Source: Rhodobiaceae bacterium
GTDB taxonomy: Bacteria; Pseudomonadota; Alphaproteobacteria; Rhizobiales; JANQQB01
DNA: 36,074 nt
Assembly: GCA_028285165.1 (NCBI GenBank)
Contig: JANQQB010000021.1
Location: 1-36,074, forward strand
Direction: 5' to 3'
Part shown: positions 9,877-19,800 of the stretch, in pieces
Position numbering within the stretch: the stretch's first letter is position 1
How the letters are laid out: every line of letters begins with the position of its first letter
Program-made: the position numbers and the translations under genes
Notes under the pieces: model-generated
Told to the model about the DNA's origin: nothing
Seen by the model: the letters and a program-made list of their open reading frames with translations, nothing else
Database searches by the model: none

Positions 9877-11994
9877 TCACGCCCTTTCCTCAGGCTCTGA
9901 CGCCGGCACCCAAAGGCGCGGACCGAGCCGAACCACCTTGTCACAGTGGCCGATTAACCGATCCCGATGGGTGATGAGCACCACACTGGCCCCGGTGGCC
10001 TTGATGGCAGCCAAAATCGCAGCTTCGCGATCCACGTCGAGCGCACTCGTCGCCTCGTCCATGATCAGCAATCGTGGATGCGCACAAAGGGCGCGTGCGA
10101 TTTGTATCCTCTGGCGCTCACCCCCACTGAAATTCCTGCCGTTTTCGGCAACGGCACAGTCCAATTCCAACGGACGGCGTCGCACCGCATCCGCGAGGCA
10201 AACATCCTCCAATACGGCCCACATCTTTTGGTCATCAGATGTCGGGGTCCACAGACTGAGATTGTCCCGCAAGGTTCCCGCGAACAGATGCGTCTCCTGG
10301 TCCAGCCAGTGCAGACCCCTCGCAAGGTGGCTCCTGTCAAGGATCTCAATGGGTAAACCGTCGATGAGGATCTGACCGTCGACGTCGGGTAACAACCCCG
10401 CGCACGCTTTGCCGACCGTCGATTTCCCGGCTCCGCTCGGTCCGACAAGCGCCACCCATTCACCCGGATCGAGACGTAGCGAGAGATCCTGGACCACCGG
10501 CGGCGCTATCGGAGCGTACCGGATCGTTACGGCCTTGAGCTCGAGCCGGCCTTCCGGCACATGATGCACGTTTCGAAGCGGCGTGACGGTCTCGGCCGGC
10601 GTATCGAGCGCATCGTCCAGACGATCAAGGTGTCCCTGGATTGGCTGCAGCTGTGCGATCGTTCGCATCAACCTGTTCGTCGGGGCGTAGATCGAAAGGA
10701 TCAATGCCTGGATGGCAATCAGCGTACCTGATGACTGGGTGCCGGCGGCAACCTGCTGGGCGCCCAGCGCGAGAACGACGACGATGGCAAGCCCGAGGAT
10801 CGTATCCGGCACCACCGCCAGGCACCGGGTCGCAACCGACAATCGAAAGGTTGTCCGGGCGACGGACCGGTTGATCGCTGTCCAGCGGTCAAGGAAGGCC
10901 TTCTCGAGACCGCCGGCGCGAATCGAATCAAGGGCGCGCAACCCTCCCAGCGACATTGCGGTCCTCTGTCCCCGCTCATGAGCTAACAGCCGGACGGCTT
11001 CCAGCCTTTGAGCGGCGAGCAGCTGATAGGCCATGCCGATTAGTGCAGAAAACGTGAACACAACCGCCGTCAGAACGGTCGAATAAACGAGCATGCAAAT
11101 GGTGATCCCCACAATGGCGACGCCGTCCTGAAGAGCCTGGGTGAGCTGGATGCTGGTGTAATTCGAGATCCGTAGGGTCGTCTTTACGCGCGCATTGACC
11201 TCCCCGCCGTAGCGATGGGCGAAAAACCGCAAGGGCAAGGCAACCAGATGGTCGATAAACCGGCGCGCCAGACGGTCACTTTGGGTGACTTCAAGATCCG
11301 CCACACGGGACAGCCTGGTTGCGGTCAGCCACAGATGGATGAGGACAGTGATTGCAAACGCAACGGCAAGCAGGGTGCCGGCGCCGGCATCATGGCCGAT
11401 GAGAACCTGATCGACAAATCGCCGCGACAGATCGGCCAGAGCGAGTGGCGGAACAAGCAGAACAGAACTGACGACCGAGACGATAATCGCCTCTCTACGC
11501 TGTCCCTGAAGGTGTCCGAGTAAAGCACCAAGCGTTGATTTGCGCGTGTCGGAGGGTTCGAAATCCTCTCCTGGCTCAGCTTCAACAATGACGTTCGAAA
11601 AGTTCCGTTGCCAATCCGGGAGCGGAATGGTCCGGCGACCGCGGGCCGGATCGTTGACTTCGACGGCTCCGTTGCGGATGCCCTCAACGACGAGAAAGTG
11701 ATGCGATCGCCAAAGCGCGATGCAGGGATAGGTCACATCGGCGTCGGTCAGGCTCACAACACGATAGCCGCGCATGGAAAGACCGCGTTCGCGCCCTGCC
11801 GTTATGATATCGGAAGCCCGCGCTCCGTCACGCGACACGCCGCAGGCGAAGCGAAGGTCTGCCAGGCTGTCAAACCGCCCGTAATACCGCAACAGGATTG
11901 CCAACGCCGCGGCACCGCATTCCGCCGTCTCCATCTGAAGGACGATCGGCGTGCGTCGCGGGCGCCGGACCAGTCTTGCAAACGGGAACCTCAT
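9877..11994 (-). CDS. peptidase C39-containing ABC exporter (NHLM/PCAT type)
   Basis: A 705-residue protein with three parts. An N-terminal C39 cysteine peptidase (residues 1-140) is followed by a membrane domain (about 160-440) and an ATPase (about 480-700). The peptidase carries the oxyanion Gln and catalytic Cys26 in VLQMETAECGAAALA, His99 in RSHHFLVVEG and Asp115 in VNDPARG, so it should be active. The ATPase has Walker A GPSGAGKST, signature FSGGERQR and Walker B LLIMDEATSALD. Such exporters cut leader peptides after a double-glycine-like site and export the core. The best-resembled subgroup is the NHLM bacteriocin transporter. The track start is a TTG at 12000; the ATG at 11994 is preferred. 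It follows the GNAT gene by 17 bases. Confidence 0.93.
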   Translation of the reverse strand: MRFPFARLVRRPRRTPIVLQMETAECGAAALAILLRYYGRFDSLADLRFACGVSRDGARASDIITAGRERGLSMRGYRVVSLTDADVTYPCIALWRSHHFLVVEGIRNGAVEVNDPARGRRTIPLPDWQRNFSNVIVEAEPGEDFEPSDTRKSTLGALLGHLQGQRREAIIVSVVSSVLLVPPLALADLSRRFVDQVLIGHDAGAGTLLAVAFAITVLIHLWLTATRLSRVADLEVTQSDRLARRFIDHLVALPLRFFAHRYGGEVNARVKTTLRISNYTSIQLTQALQDGVAIVGITICMLVYSTVLTAVVFTFSALIGMAYQLLAAQRLEAVRLLAHERGQRTAMSLGGLRALDSIRAGGLEKAFLDRWTAINRSVARTTFRLSVATRCLAVVPDTILGLAIVVVLALGAQQVAAGTQSSGTLIAIQALILSIYAPTNRLMRTIAQLQPIQGHLDRLDDALDTPAETVTPLRNVHHVPEGRLELKAVTIRYAPIAPPVVQDLSLRLDPGEWVALVGPSGAGKSTVGKACAGLLPDVDGQILIDGLPIEILDRSHLARGLHWLDQETHLFAGTLRDNLSLWTPTSDDQKMWAVLEDVCLADAVRRRPLELDCAVAENGRNFSGGERQRIQIARALCAHPRLLIMDEATSALDVDREAAILAAIKATGASVVLITHRDRLIGHCDKVVRLGPRLWVPASEPEERA

Positions 11995-12011
11995 CCCCAA
12001 TCCACGCGCCT

Positions 12012-12929
12012 TCAGCCCTTGGAAAGCCGCTTTTCCGACCGCATGTTGATTACGGATGATTCGACAAGTGACTGCAAACGACCCGTAATGAGGTTTGTCG
12101 CTGACTCATTCTCCCTGAAAAAGAAGAAGACGCCTTTTCGATGGTGAAGAGCCTTGATTGAAACATGCCGTTCGATGGCCCCTCTTACGAGCGCGAGCGC
12201 GGCCGCGCTGCCCCGTTCGGCAGGTGACACAAACAGGCGGGCATAGTTCACGTGCCCTGCCCCGTCGTCGGTGCATAACAACAGGCCGGAAATCAAACCG
12301 GACCGCACAAGCGCCACGCTGACATCTTCGATCAGAATGTCGGCGTACCGGTGGTAATCCCGCCATGTCAGCGGTGCCAGATCCTCAAGCGCTTCAAGAG
12401 ACGCCTTCTCTCCTGACGAAAGGTCGGCCCAAGATTTGATCTCAGTGCCCTCTGGCGGGTCAGCGCTTTCCCACCAGTCAAGCGCATTAGTGCGACCGAG
12501 GTCGAGCGCCAGGATTGCACGTTCCGAATGTTCCCGAAAGTCCGACCATCCCCGGGATTGGAGCAGATGCGCGATTGTCGGAAGCGTATCGGTCTTGCGC
12601 ACCTCGCAATATATCTCGTCAAGTCGCTTTGTGGCGGCCCAGCGTTCAACCGTCCCCAAAACCTCCGAACCATGGCCTTGTCGCCGCGCCGCGCCGTCCG
12701 TATGTATCCATTCCAGCCGGCCGCGATTGGTTTTGTTGAAAACCTGAACAACAGCGATCGCGCATGCTTGATCATCTGTACAGGCGACAAAACAGACTAT
12801 TTCTTTGTTTTGTCCGCGACTGAGAAGTGTTGGGGGTAGCCATTTCGCCACCCCTAGTGAAAGTGACTCATCAAGGCTAACACGCCGAACCGTCAGAGCA
12901 GTCAAACCCGTTGCATCCGACTTTCTCAC
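12012..12929 (-). CDS. tandem GNAT-fold acyltransferase-like protein
   Basis: A 305-residue protein with two GNAT-like halves. The N-terminal half has the acyl-CoA pyrophosphate-binding motif ARRQGHGSEVL at about residues 81-91, after the strand RLEWIHTD. The C-terminal half (about 160-280) repeats the fold more loosely, with VNYARLFVSPAERGSAAAL. GNAT enzymes transfer acyl groups from CoA or carrier protein to amines. GNAT maturases are established in RiPP lipopeptide pathways (selidamides, goadvionin). Here it lies between a leader-type peptide gene and a C39 exporter and opposite a PKS, which suggests peptide acylation. Self-protection by acetylation is the main alternative. The start is a GTG at 12929 preceded by a G-run; upstream in-frame options are poor. 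Confidence 0.85.
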   Translation of the reverse strand: MRKSDATGLTALTVRRVSLDESLSLGVAKWLPPTLLSRGQNKEIVCFVACTDDQACAIAVVQVFNKTNRGRLEWIHTDGAARRQGHGSEVLGTVERWAATKRLDEIYCEVRKTDTLPTIAHLLQSRGWSDFREHSERAILALDLGRTNALDWWESADPPEGTEIKSWADLSSGEKASLEALEDLAPLTWRDYHRYADILIEDVSVALVRSGLISGLLLCTDDGAGHVNYARLFVSPAERGSAAALALVRGAIERHVSIKALHHRKGVFFFFRENESATNLITGRLQSLVESSVINMRSEKRLSKG

Positions 12930-12998
12930 CCCCCAACAAATCAGCCGATCTACTTGACCACAGACCGGCCTTCCTTACTTACGAAGATTTAGCGGCAC

Positions 12999-13139
12999 TC
13001 ACTTACCGTCATCTGCGTCATCGCCTTCGTAATAAACGAAGGGTCCGACCGAAATGAGATCAAGCTCTTGCTGACTCAGTTCTGACTTGATCTCTTCAAC
13101 TTTCTTTTCGTTTTTCTGGGCTTTCGTTTCGTGGTTCAT
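12999..13139 (-). CDS. candidate RiPP precursor peptide with double-glycine-like leader (absent from ORF track)
   Basis: A 46-residue frame with ATG at 13139 and GGAAAG about eight bases upstream. A charged helix-forming leader (MNHETKAQKNEKKVEEI) leads into LSQQELDLISVG. Numbered back from its last Gly, this matches the double-glycine pattern LSxxELxxIxGG at -12, -11, -8, -7, -4 and -1; only -2 deviates (Val for Gly). The predicted core is PFVYYEGDDADDGK: 14 residues, strongly acidic, with two Tyr, one C-terminal Lys and no Ser, Thr or Cys. It is the first gene of a minus-strand operon with the GNAT and C39 exporter genes. A good promoter lies about 40-65 bases upstream. Function is inferred from pattern and context. 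Confidence 0.72.
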   Translation of the reverse strand: MNHETKAQKNEKKVEEIKSELSQQELDLISVGPFVYYEGDDADDGK

Positions 13140-13178
13140 TTTTCTAACTTTCCAGTTTTTATCGTTTGTTTCCACGGG

Positions 13179-13206
13179 TTTATCTGTTGTGGCCCGATAG
13201 CGTCAA
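13179..13206 (-). promoter_or_regulatory. predicted promoter of the peptide-GNAT-exporter operon
   Basis: On the minus strand: -35 TTGACG (13206-13201), a 16-base spacer, and -10 GATAAA (13184-13179). Transcription would begin near 13172, giving a leader of about 33 bases before the peptide start codon. This is the best promoter match in the intergenic region. Confidence 0.5.
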
Positions 13207-13751
13207 GATAATGACGGCCTCCCTCAGTTCAACCCGTAAAAGCAGGATACCCTCAAAAATGTTTCTCAATGGTTATTAATTGGACTGATTTGACCGACAA
13301 ATATGGACAAGTATCTCTTTTAAGTTGTGTTATGAAAACTAGATTAACGTTCGCACAGCGGTTCCGATCGTCGCGTTGCTCTTTCTGCGAAGGATAATCG
13401 AACCGCAGGGTACCGGGGCGATTTTTGGAAAATCCTAACTCCAAGCCAATGACAAGGCGATCCGGAGCTGTTGGATAGTAGACTCAATCTAAGATGTGAA
13501 TCTGAAACCTGAATGCAATGGTGCCCTGCGAGCACAAACAGGCCGTGGAGGGCAGTCCGAGGATCTTCAGGACATGTCACCGGCAGACTGACGACTGAGA
13601 TCGTGACGGTCGGTATGCTCATGACAGGGCTTCACAGCAGCCTGGCATGGCGTTACCCGAACTTCGCCGGCGATGCATTTCCCTGCATCTTTGACTTTCG
13701 CAAGAGTTAAAAAGATTCTTTTTTGATGAGATAAATATCCACAATCCGGAC

Positions 13752-13777
13752 AAAAAAATCCTAGATTCAATTTTTTT
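13752..13777. repeat. paired A/T tracts upstream of the PKS promoter
   Basis: AAAAAAAT and ATTTTTTT are inverted about a 10-base spacer and end four bases before the candidate -35 of the PKS promoter. The location and A-tract phasing suit an UP-element-like or bent-DNA role. A repressor operator is also possible. Confidence 0.4.
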
Positions 13778-13781
13778 AGCA

Positions 13782-13810
13782 TTGAGCACATTCGCATATT
13801 TACCGATAAA
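13782..13810 (+). promoter_or_regulatory. predicted PKS promoter
   Basis: TTGAGC (13782-13787), a 17-base spacer, and GATAAA (13805-13810). The -10 hexamer is identical to that of the divergent peptide promoter, hinting at shared control. Transcription would start near 13817, about 80 bases before the PKS start codon. Confidence 0.45.
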
Positions 13811-13811
13811 G

Positions 13812-13827
13812 GCGTCGGCTTCGACGC
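13812..13827. repeat. small hairpin at the predicted PKS transcription start
   Basis: GCGTCG-GCTT-CGACGC forms a perfect 6-bp stem with a four-base loop. It overlaps the predicted transcription start of the PKS and could be an operator or a 5' messenger hairpin. No T-run follows, so it is not a terminator. Confidence 0.35.
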
Positions 13828-13895
13828 TGGCATTCTAACACCCTCCCCGATCTGGCGTCCCACGGCTATGAAATCCTTTGGATACAGTTTGAGTC

Positions 13896-16800
13896 ATGAA
13901 CAACGAAGCCAGTCGTACTGGACCTCATAGTCTAGCGCCGTTCCCGGCGGATGCTGTCGCGATCGTCGGTATGGGCTGTCGTCTGCCCGGCGGAGTCCAT
14001 GGACCGACAGCGTTGTGGGAAAACCTCCTGCATCGTTTCGACGGGGTCTCCAGTGTTCCAGCGGACCGCTGGAAACACGAAATGCTGTATTCGAAAACAA
14101 AGGGAAAACCCGGGAAATACAGCGTCACGCGGGCCGCCTTCCTTACCGATTGGGACCACAAGACGTTTGACCGCGAGTTTTTCGGTATCAACCCGAGGGA
14201 AGCCGAGCAGATGGACCCGCAGCAGCGGCTGGTGCTCGAAACGGCCGTGGAAGCCTTGAATGACGCCGGCATCGGAGTTGAGCGCGCGGCCGCCGGTTCA
14301 ACAGGCGTGTTTGTCGGTGCCTTTATGATGGACCAGTTCGTCACAGCCAACGAAACGCTGGCCCGTTCCAGGATTACCGCCCAGACCACCATTGCGGGCA
14401 ACGCAACAATGATTGCGGCTCGGATTTCCCACGCGCTCAATCTGACCGGTCCAAGCCTGGCGATCGATACGGCCTGTTCCTCCTCCCTTGTTGCGTTTCA
14501 TGTTGCAGTCCAGTCAATCCGCACCGGAGAATCGGATCTTGCGCTAACCGGTGGCGTCAACTTCATGCTGCGGCCCGAAACCTTCATAACGCTGTCGGCA
14601 GGAGGTTTCCTGGCCGCAGACGGCCGATCAAAGTGCTTCGACGTTGGCGCCGATGGATACGGGCGCGGCGAAGGCTGCGGTATCGTGGTGCTCAAGCGTC
14701 TGGAAGACGCGCTTGGCGATAACGACCGGATCTATGCTGTTGTCCGCGGAACCGGAGTCAACCAGGATGGCCATACTTCGGCGATCGCCGTGCCCAGCGC
14801 CGCCGCACAGCAGGCGCTCATGGAACGCGTGCTTGCGACATCCGAAATCGACCCGCGATGGATCGACTATGTCGAAGCGCATGGAACGGGCACGCCGATC
14901 GGCGACCCAGCCGAATGCAGTTCGATCGCAACGGCCTACGCGCGATTTCGGCCCGAAACCGCCCCCTGTTATGTTGGGTCGATAAAGTCCAGCACTGGCC
15001 ATCTGGAGGCCGGCGCGGGCATTGCCGGTATTCTGAAAGCCGCTCTTGTCGCACGTCACCGAAAGGTGCCGCCACAAGGGTGGATTGAGACACTGAACCC
15101 CAATATCGATTTTGAAAAACTCAATCTCCGTGTACCGGTAGAAACGACCGAGATTGGCCGACCCGAACGCGGGACGTTCGTCGCTGTCAACTCGTTCGGT
15201 TATGGCGGCACGAACGCCCATGTCATCTTGCAATCGCCACCTGCATCCCCTGGGGCATCCCCTGGGGAACGAAGGGCCAATGCCGGTCGCTTTCGCGTAG
15301 CGGGCAAGGATTTTTTTGCCTTGACGCTCTCTGCGCAGAGCGAGGCAGGGTTGACCGCTGTCGCCCGGCAATGGCTGGAAAAAGTCGAGCACTGCGATGC
15401 AGGGGCTCTGGGAGATCTATGCTGGTCGACGGCAACGCGTCGCAGCCACTGGAGCCGGCGCGCCATGGTCTTGGGGACGAGCCTGGAAGACATCGAAACG
15501 GCCCTGGACGACCTGGCGGAAGCCCATCCGAACGACGCCCTGGTAACGGCAAAGTCGACGAATGTCTCAAGCCGCGCGACGACCGGGCCGGCCTTTGTGT
15601 TCTCGGGTATGGGACCGCAATGGTGGGGAATGGCGCGTCAACTGTTGCTGGCCGACAGCCGGTTCCGCGCGGTGGCCGACGCCTGCGACGCGGCCTTCGG
15701 TGACGTTGCAGGGTGGAGTATCCTGCAGGAAATGCTGAAGGACGAAGCGGACTCACAGATCGCCGACACGCGTGTCGCGCAACCCGCCAACGCGGTTGTC
15801 CAGATTGGGCTCACCGAACTGTTCAAAACCTGGGGCATCGTTCCACAAGCCGTCATCGGTCACAGTACAGGTGAGATTGCCGCGGCCTATGCGGCCGGCA
15901 TCTACGACATTCCGCAGGCGATGACGGTTGCATTCCATCGCAGCCAGGCCCAGGGTCGGCTTTCCGGCAAGGGCGCGATGTTAGCCGCCGGATTGTCCGA
16001 AAACGAAGCCGGCACCTGGGTGGGGCCGGACGCGCAGAACATCGCGATCGCCGCGATAAATGGGCCGAATTCCGTCACCTTTTCAGGTCGGCCTGCGACG
16101 CTGAGATACATCCAGACTTCCCTGGAAGCCGTGGGCAGATTTGTCCGCATGCTGGACGTCGACATCGCCTATCACAGCCCTCAAATGGCTGAGATACGCG
16201 AAGAATTAACGGCCAATCTCAGTGCCGTGGAACCCGGCATTCCGTCTCGACCGATCTATTCAACGGTCACCGGAAAGCCGGTGCGGGACGAGCGTTTCGA
16301 TGCCGCATACTGGTACCGTAACGTTCGGGATCCGGTCCGGTTTCGGGCGGCCATTGAAGCCATGATCGAAGATGGCTGGACGGATTTTGTCGAAGTTGGT
16401 CCTCATCCGGTTCTGAGCCACTCCATTCAACAGATCGGCATAGCCGGCTCCACGGCGATAACGGTGGCCAATACGTTGTCCAGAAGACGATCCGACGACG
16501 ACTCCATCGCCCGCGCCCTTGGCCAGATCTACGTCAATGGAGGGACGCTCGACTGGTCGTTGATCCTGGGCCGGGGGTGCCGCGTCGACCTGCCGGGTTA
16601 TCCGTGGCAGCGCGAGCTGTTGTGGTATGATCGGCCGGAAACCGAAGCCTATCTGGGGCTCGACGATCTGCCGGACTTACTTGGCCGCCGGGATGAGGTC
16701 CGGCAAGCTTGGTATTGTGAACTGCACCTGGACCGGTTCCCGTGGCTGCGTGACCATGTGGTCGATGGCGAAATGGTGTTTCCCGGTGCCGGGTACATTG

Positions 16801-19800
16801 AAGCCGCCGCCCTGATTCAAACACGGATAATGGGCCGCGACCGGTTTGCGCTCTACGACATCGATTTCAGCCGAGGATTGATCCTGCAGGAAGAGACTGC
16901 CCGAGAGCTCCGCCTGGAGCTTGGTAACAACGATCGGGACCTGATCGTCCGCTCTCGAGCACCGGGTTCCGCGTCAGTTACGAACCACGCCCGCATAGGG
17001 TTGTCATCGATGTCGGTGACGCCGCCGGATCCGATCAATCCGAAAGAGATGGCAAAAGCCTTCGGCGAATCGCTTTGTTTGGACGAAGTCTATGACGGCC
17101 TTCATATGCGCGGTCTTGACTATGGCGATGCCTTCCGCACGGTTCTGTCGGAGGTAAAAATTGAGGCGGGCCAGGTTCTCGCATTGTTTGATGTTCCCGA
17201 TGACATGCGCAGTTCCGCCCACGCAATCCATCCGGTCATCCTCGACAGCTGCTTTCATGCTTTGATGGCCGATCTCAGGGGACGGACGGATCCGCACCAG
17301 CTTTACGTGCCAAGACGGATACGCGCTTTGCATTTCTTCAGGCCCTTGCAAAGCAAGCTTGTGCTCTACTGCACGGGTCTCGTCGAGTCAGCAGACGGCT
17401 TCACCGTCGACTTCTCCGTTTATGACGCTGCTGGAGATGCGGTCTTTTTGGTTCTTGGCCTCGACATACGGCCGATCCCGCGCAGTTCCGGTAACGAGAT
17501 TGACAACAATGCTCGGTATCACTTCGACCTGACCTGGCTTTCTCCGGCGAACGCGGTGGATTCGAAAAGTGATGCTTCCACTGTCATTGCCCTACTCGAC
17601 CGCAACGAAAAGGGCCGTGCGGTCGCAGAGGCGGCCAGCAAGGGCCGTCACCTGACAATTCTGAGACCGGATGAACGCGATCGGCTGGCCGGTCTCGTCG
17701 AAGCCGCGCCCGGCGCTGTTGTACTCGATTTCTGCGCGCTCGACGCCGCGCCTGAGGACGGCGGCTGCGATGCCCTGTGCCTTGGCTTGTCGACGCTACA
17801 GACCCTCTCGGCGTCTCGATTCGGCCGATGCATTCTTGTTACCGAACGCGCGCAACCTGCAGCCGGTGCGCACAGCCAGCTAAATCCCGAACAGGCGTCG
17901 CTGATCGGCGCAATCCGTGTCGCTGACAATGAGCTCAACAATCATCGTTTTGGTGCTGTGGACTTCGGAGACTTAAAGAGCGCGCAGGAACTGGCACAAA
18001 CGGCACAGGCGATAGCGCTCAGCGCGAGAGACCTGGAAGTCACGATCCGCGGCGACAGGCTGACGACGCCGAGAATAGTGCCCGTAGATCCGACAGCATC
18101 GCCGAAGAAAACCGAACGCCGGTTCGGCGATGCGGCAACCCGCTTGGCGCTGCTGTCAGATGGCGACGCCTTGGCGTGGCACTGGCGGGATGACGAACCG
18201 CAGCCTCCGCAACCCGGCGAAGTTGCCCTTGCCATTGATGCGCTCGTGCTTCCCCCCGCCCGATCCGCCCAAGCACGACAGAACAAGGCGGACGCCGCCG
18301 GCGGACAAGTGGTAGCCGGCCGGATTGTGGCGACAGGCACTGAGACCGACACCAGTTTCAACCTGGGCGACCGACTCGTCGGGATAGTGCCAGATGGGCT
18401 TGCCTCCGATCTGGTTTTGCCCGCCACCCAAATCGAACGGTCAATGGTCCGGCTACCGGCGCACGTTTCGACCGAATATGCCGTCGCAGCAGTACTGCCC
18501 TTTACGGCTGCGCTTTACGCACTGGAAACCGTTGCGCGCCCTGAGCCCGATGAAACGGTTCTTATTGCCGGACTTGACGCCGATAACGATCTGGCTGCTG
18601 TGCAAATCGCGCGGGCGTCCGGTGCCAGGGTGTTTGCGCTCCACGCGTCGGTCGACGGCCGCGCACGCCTTCGCCTGGCAGGTTGCGACGGCGTCTTTGA
18701 CAGCGCCACGTCCGATTTTCGCGAAAGCCTTCTTGCAGAGACTGATGGCCGCGGTGTCGATATCGTGCTCAGCAACGGAAAGGGCGAGCTTGCCGAGTTA
18801 TGCGCCGGTCTCCTCGCACCCTTGGGCCGGCTGGTCCAATTTGGCGGGTTGGCGATATCGGTGTTTGGTGCATCTCCGACACGCGAGCATGCCGGCTCTC
18901 TTTCGGTCACAACCTTCAATCCGCGCACGCTATGGCAGGAACGGCCAACGCTCTTCAAAAGGCTTTTGAAGGACGTTCTGAACCGCCTGGAAGACGCACA
19001 GATCAAGCCGATCAAGCCGATCACCCTTCAGGCCGACACCCTTGAAACAGAGCAGCCGGATCATGACCCGGAGCGCAACCGACTTGTGCTGACACTCGAC
19101 CCCGACGCGACCATCGAGGCAATCGCGAAGCCCAAAAGTACGACGTCGGATTTCGGCGGCGATGGCGCCTGTTTAATCACCGGCGGCCTGACGGGCTTGG
19201 GGCTGGCAACCGCACGATGGCTTGCCCGCAACGGTGTGCGATCGCTCGTCCTCGTCAGCCGTCGTGGCCCTGACGCGCCGGGCACTGCCGAGATTAAAGT
19301 CGAGTTGGAACAGATCGGCGTTCAAGTACACGTGTTTGCCTGCGATGTCGGGAAACGGGACCAGGTCGAAGCGTTGTTCTCGCGCCTTGATGCACAGTCG
19401 ATCTCGTTGTCGGGCGTGTTCCACGCCGCCGGCGTCCTGGAGGACGCGATCATCGAGAACCAGACACCGGATATGCTGCGCCGTGTCTTCGGCGCCAAAT
19501 CCATTGCCGCGTGGAACCTTCACCGGGCAACGCAGGATCACCCGGTGAAATGGTTCGTGCTCTATTCGTCGATTTCGTCCTTCATCGGCACGCCAGGACA
19601 ACTTGGTTATGTCGGGGCAAACGCCGTCATGGATAGCCTTGCCCACTACCGACGCAACCTTGGTTTGCCGGCACTCAGCGTCAACTGGGGTGTCATCGGC
19701 GATGTCGGGATGGCGGCCAATACGGGCGATTCCCTGCAATGGGTCGAACAGGCTATTTTTACGCCGCTATCGCCCGACATCGCCCTTGATTCGCTTCACG

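Larger units (their letters stand above)
13140..13895. other. AT-rich divergent intergenic region between peptide operon and PKS
   Basis: This is 756 bases, clearly richer in A and T than the rest of the window. It holds one promoter candidate at each end, facing outward, and A/T tracts plus a small hairpin before the PKS. The middle (about 13340-13710) contains open frames on both strands (13344-13622 minus, 13513-13710 plus, 13567-13863 minus) with no recognisable motifs or good ribosome-binding sites. They may be degenerate remnants. No regulator gene and no RNA gene were recognised. Confidence 0.55.

Noticed and set aside
13696-13728. AAAAAGA-T-TCTTTTT as a terminator
   Set aside because: The stem is entirely weak A-T pairs and precedes no gene end on either strand.
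13344-13863. Overlapping ORFs on both strands in the PKS/peptide intergenic region
   Set aside because: No recognisable domain, no good ribosome-binding site, and mutually overlapping; kept only as unexplained sequence.
14628-15392. 254-residue minus-strand ORF inside the PKS
   Set aside because: Antisense to the KS domain, whose catalytic residues are intact on the other strand.
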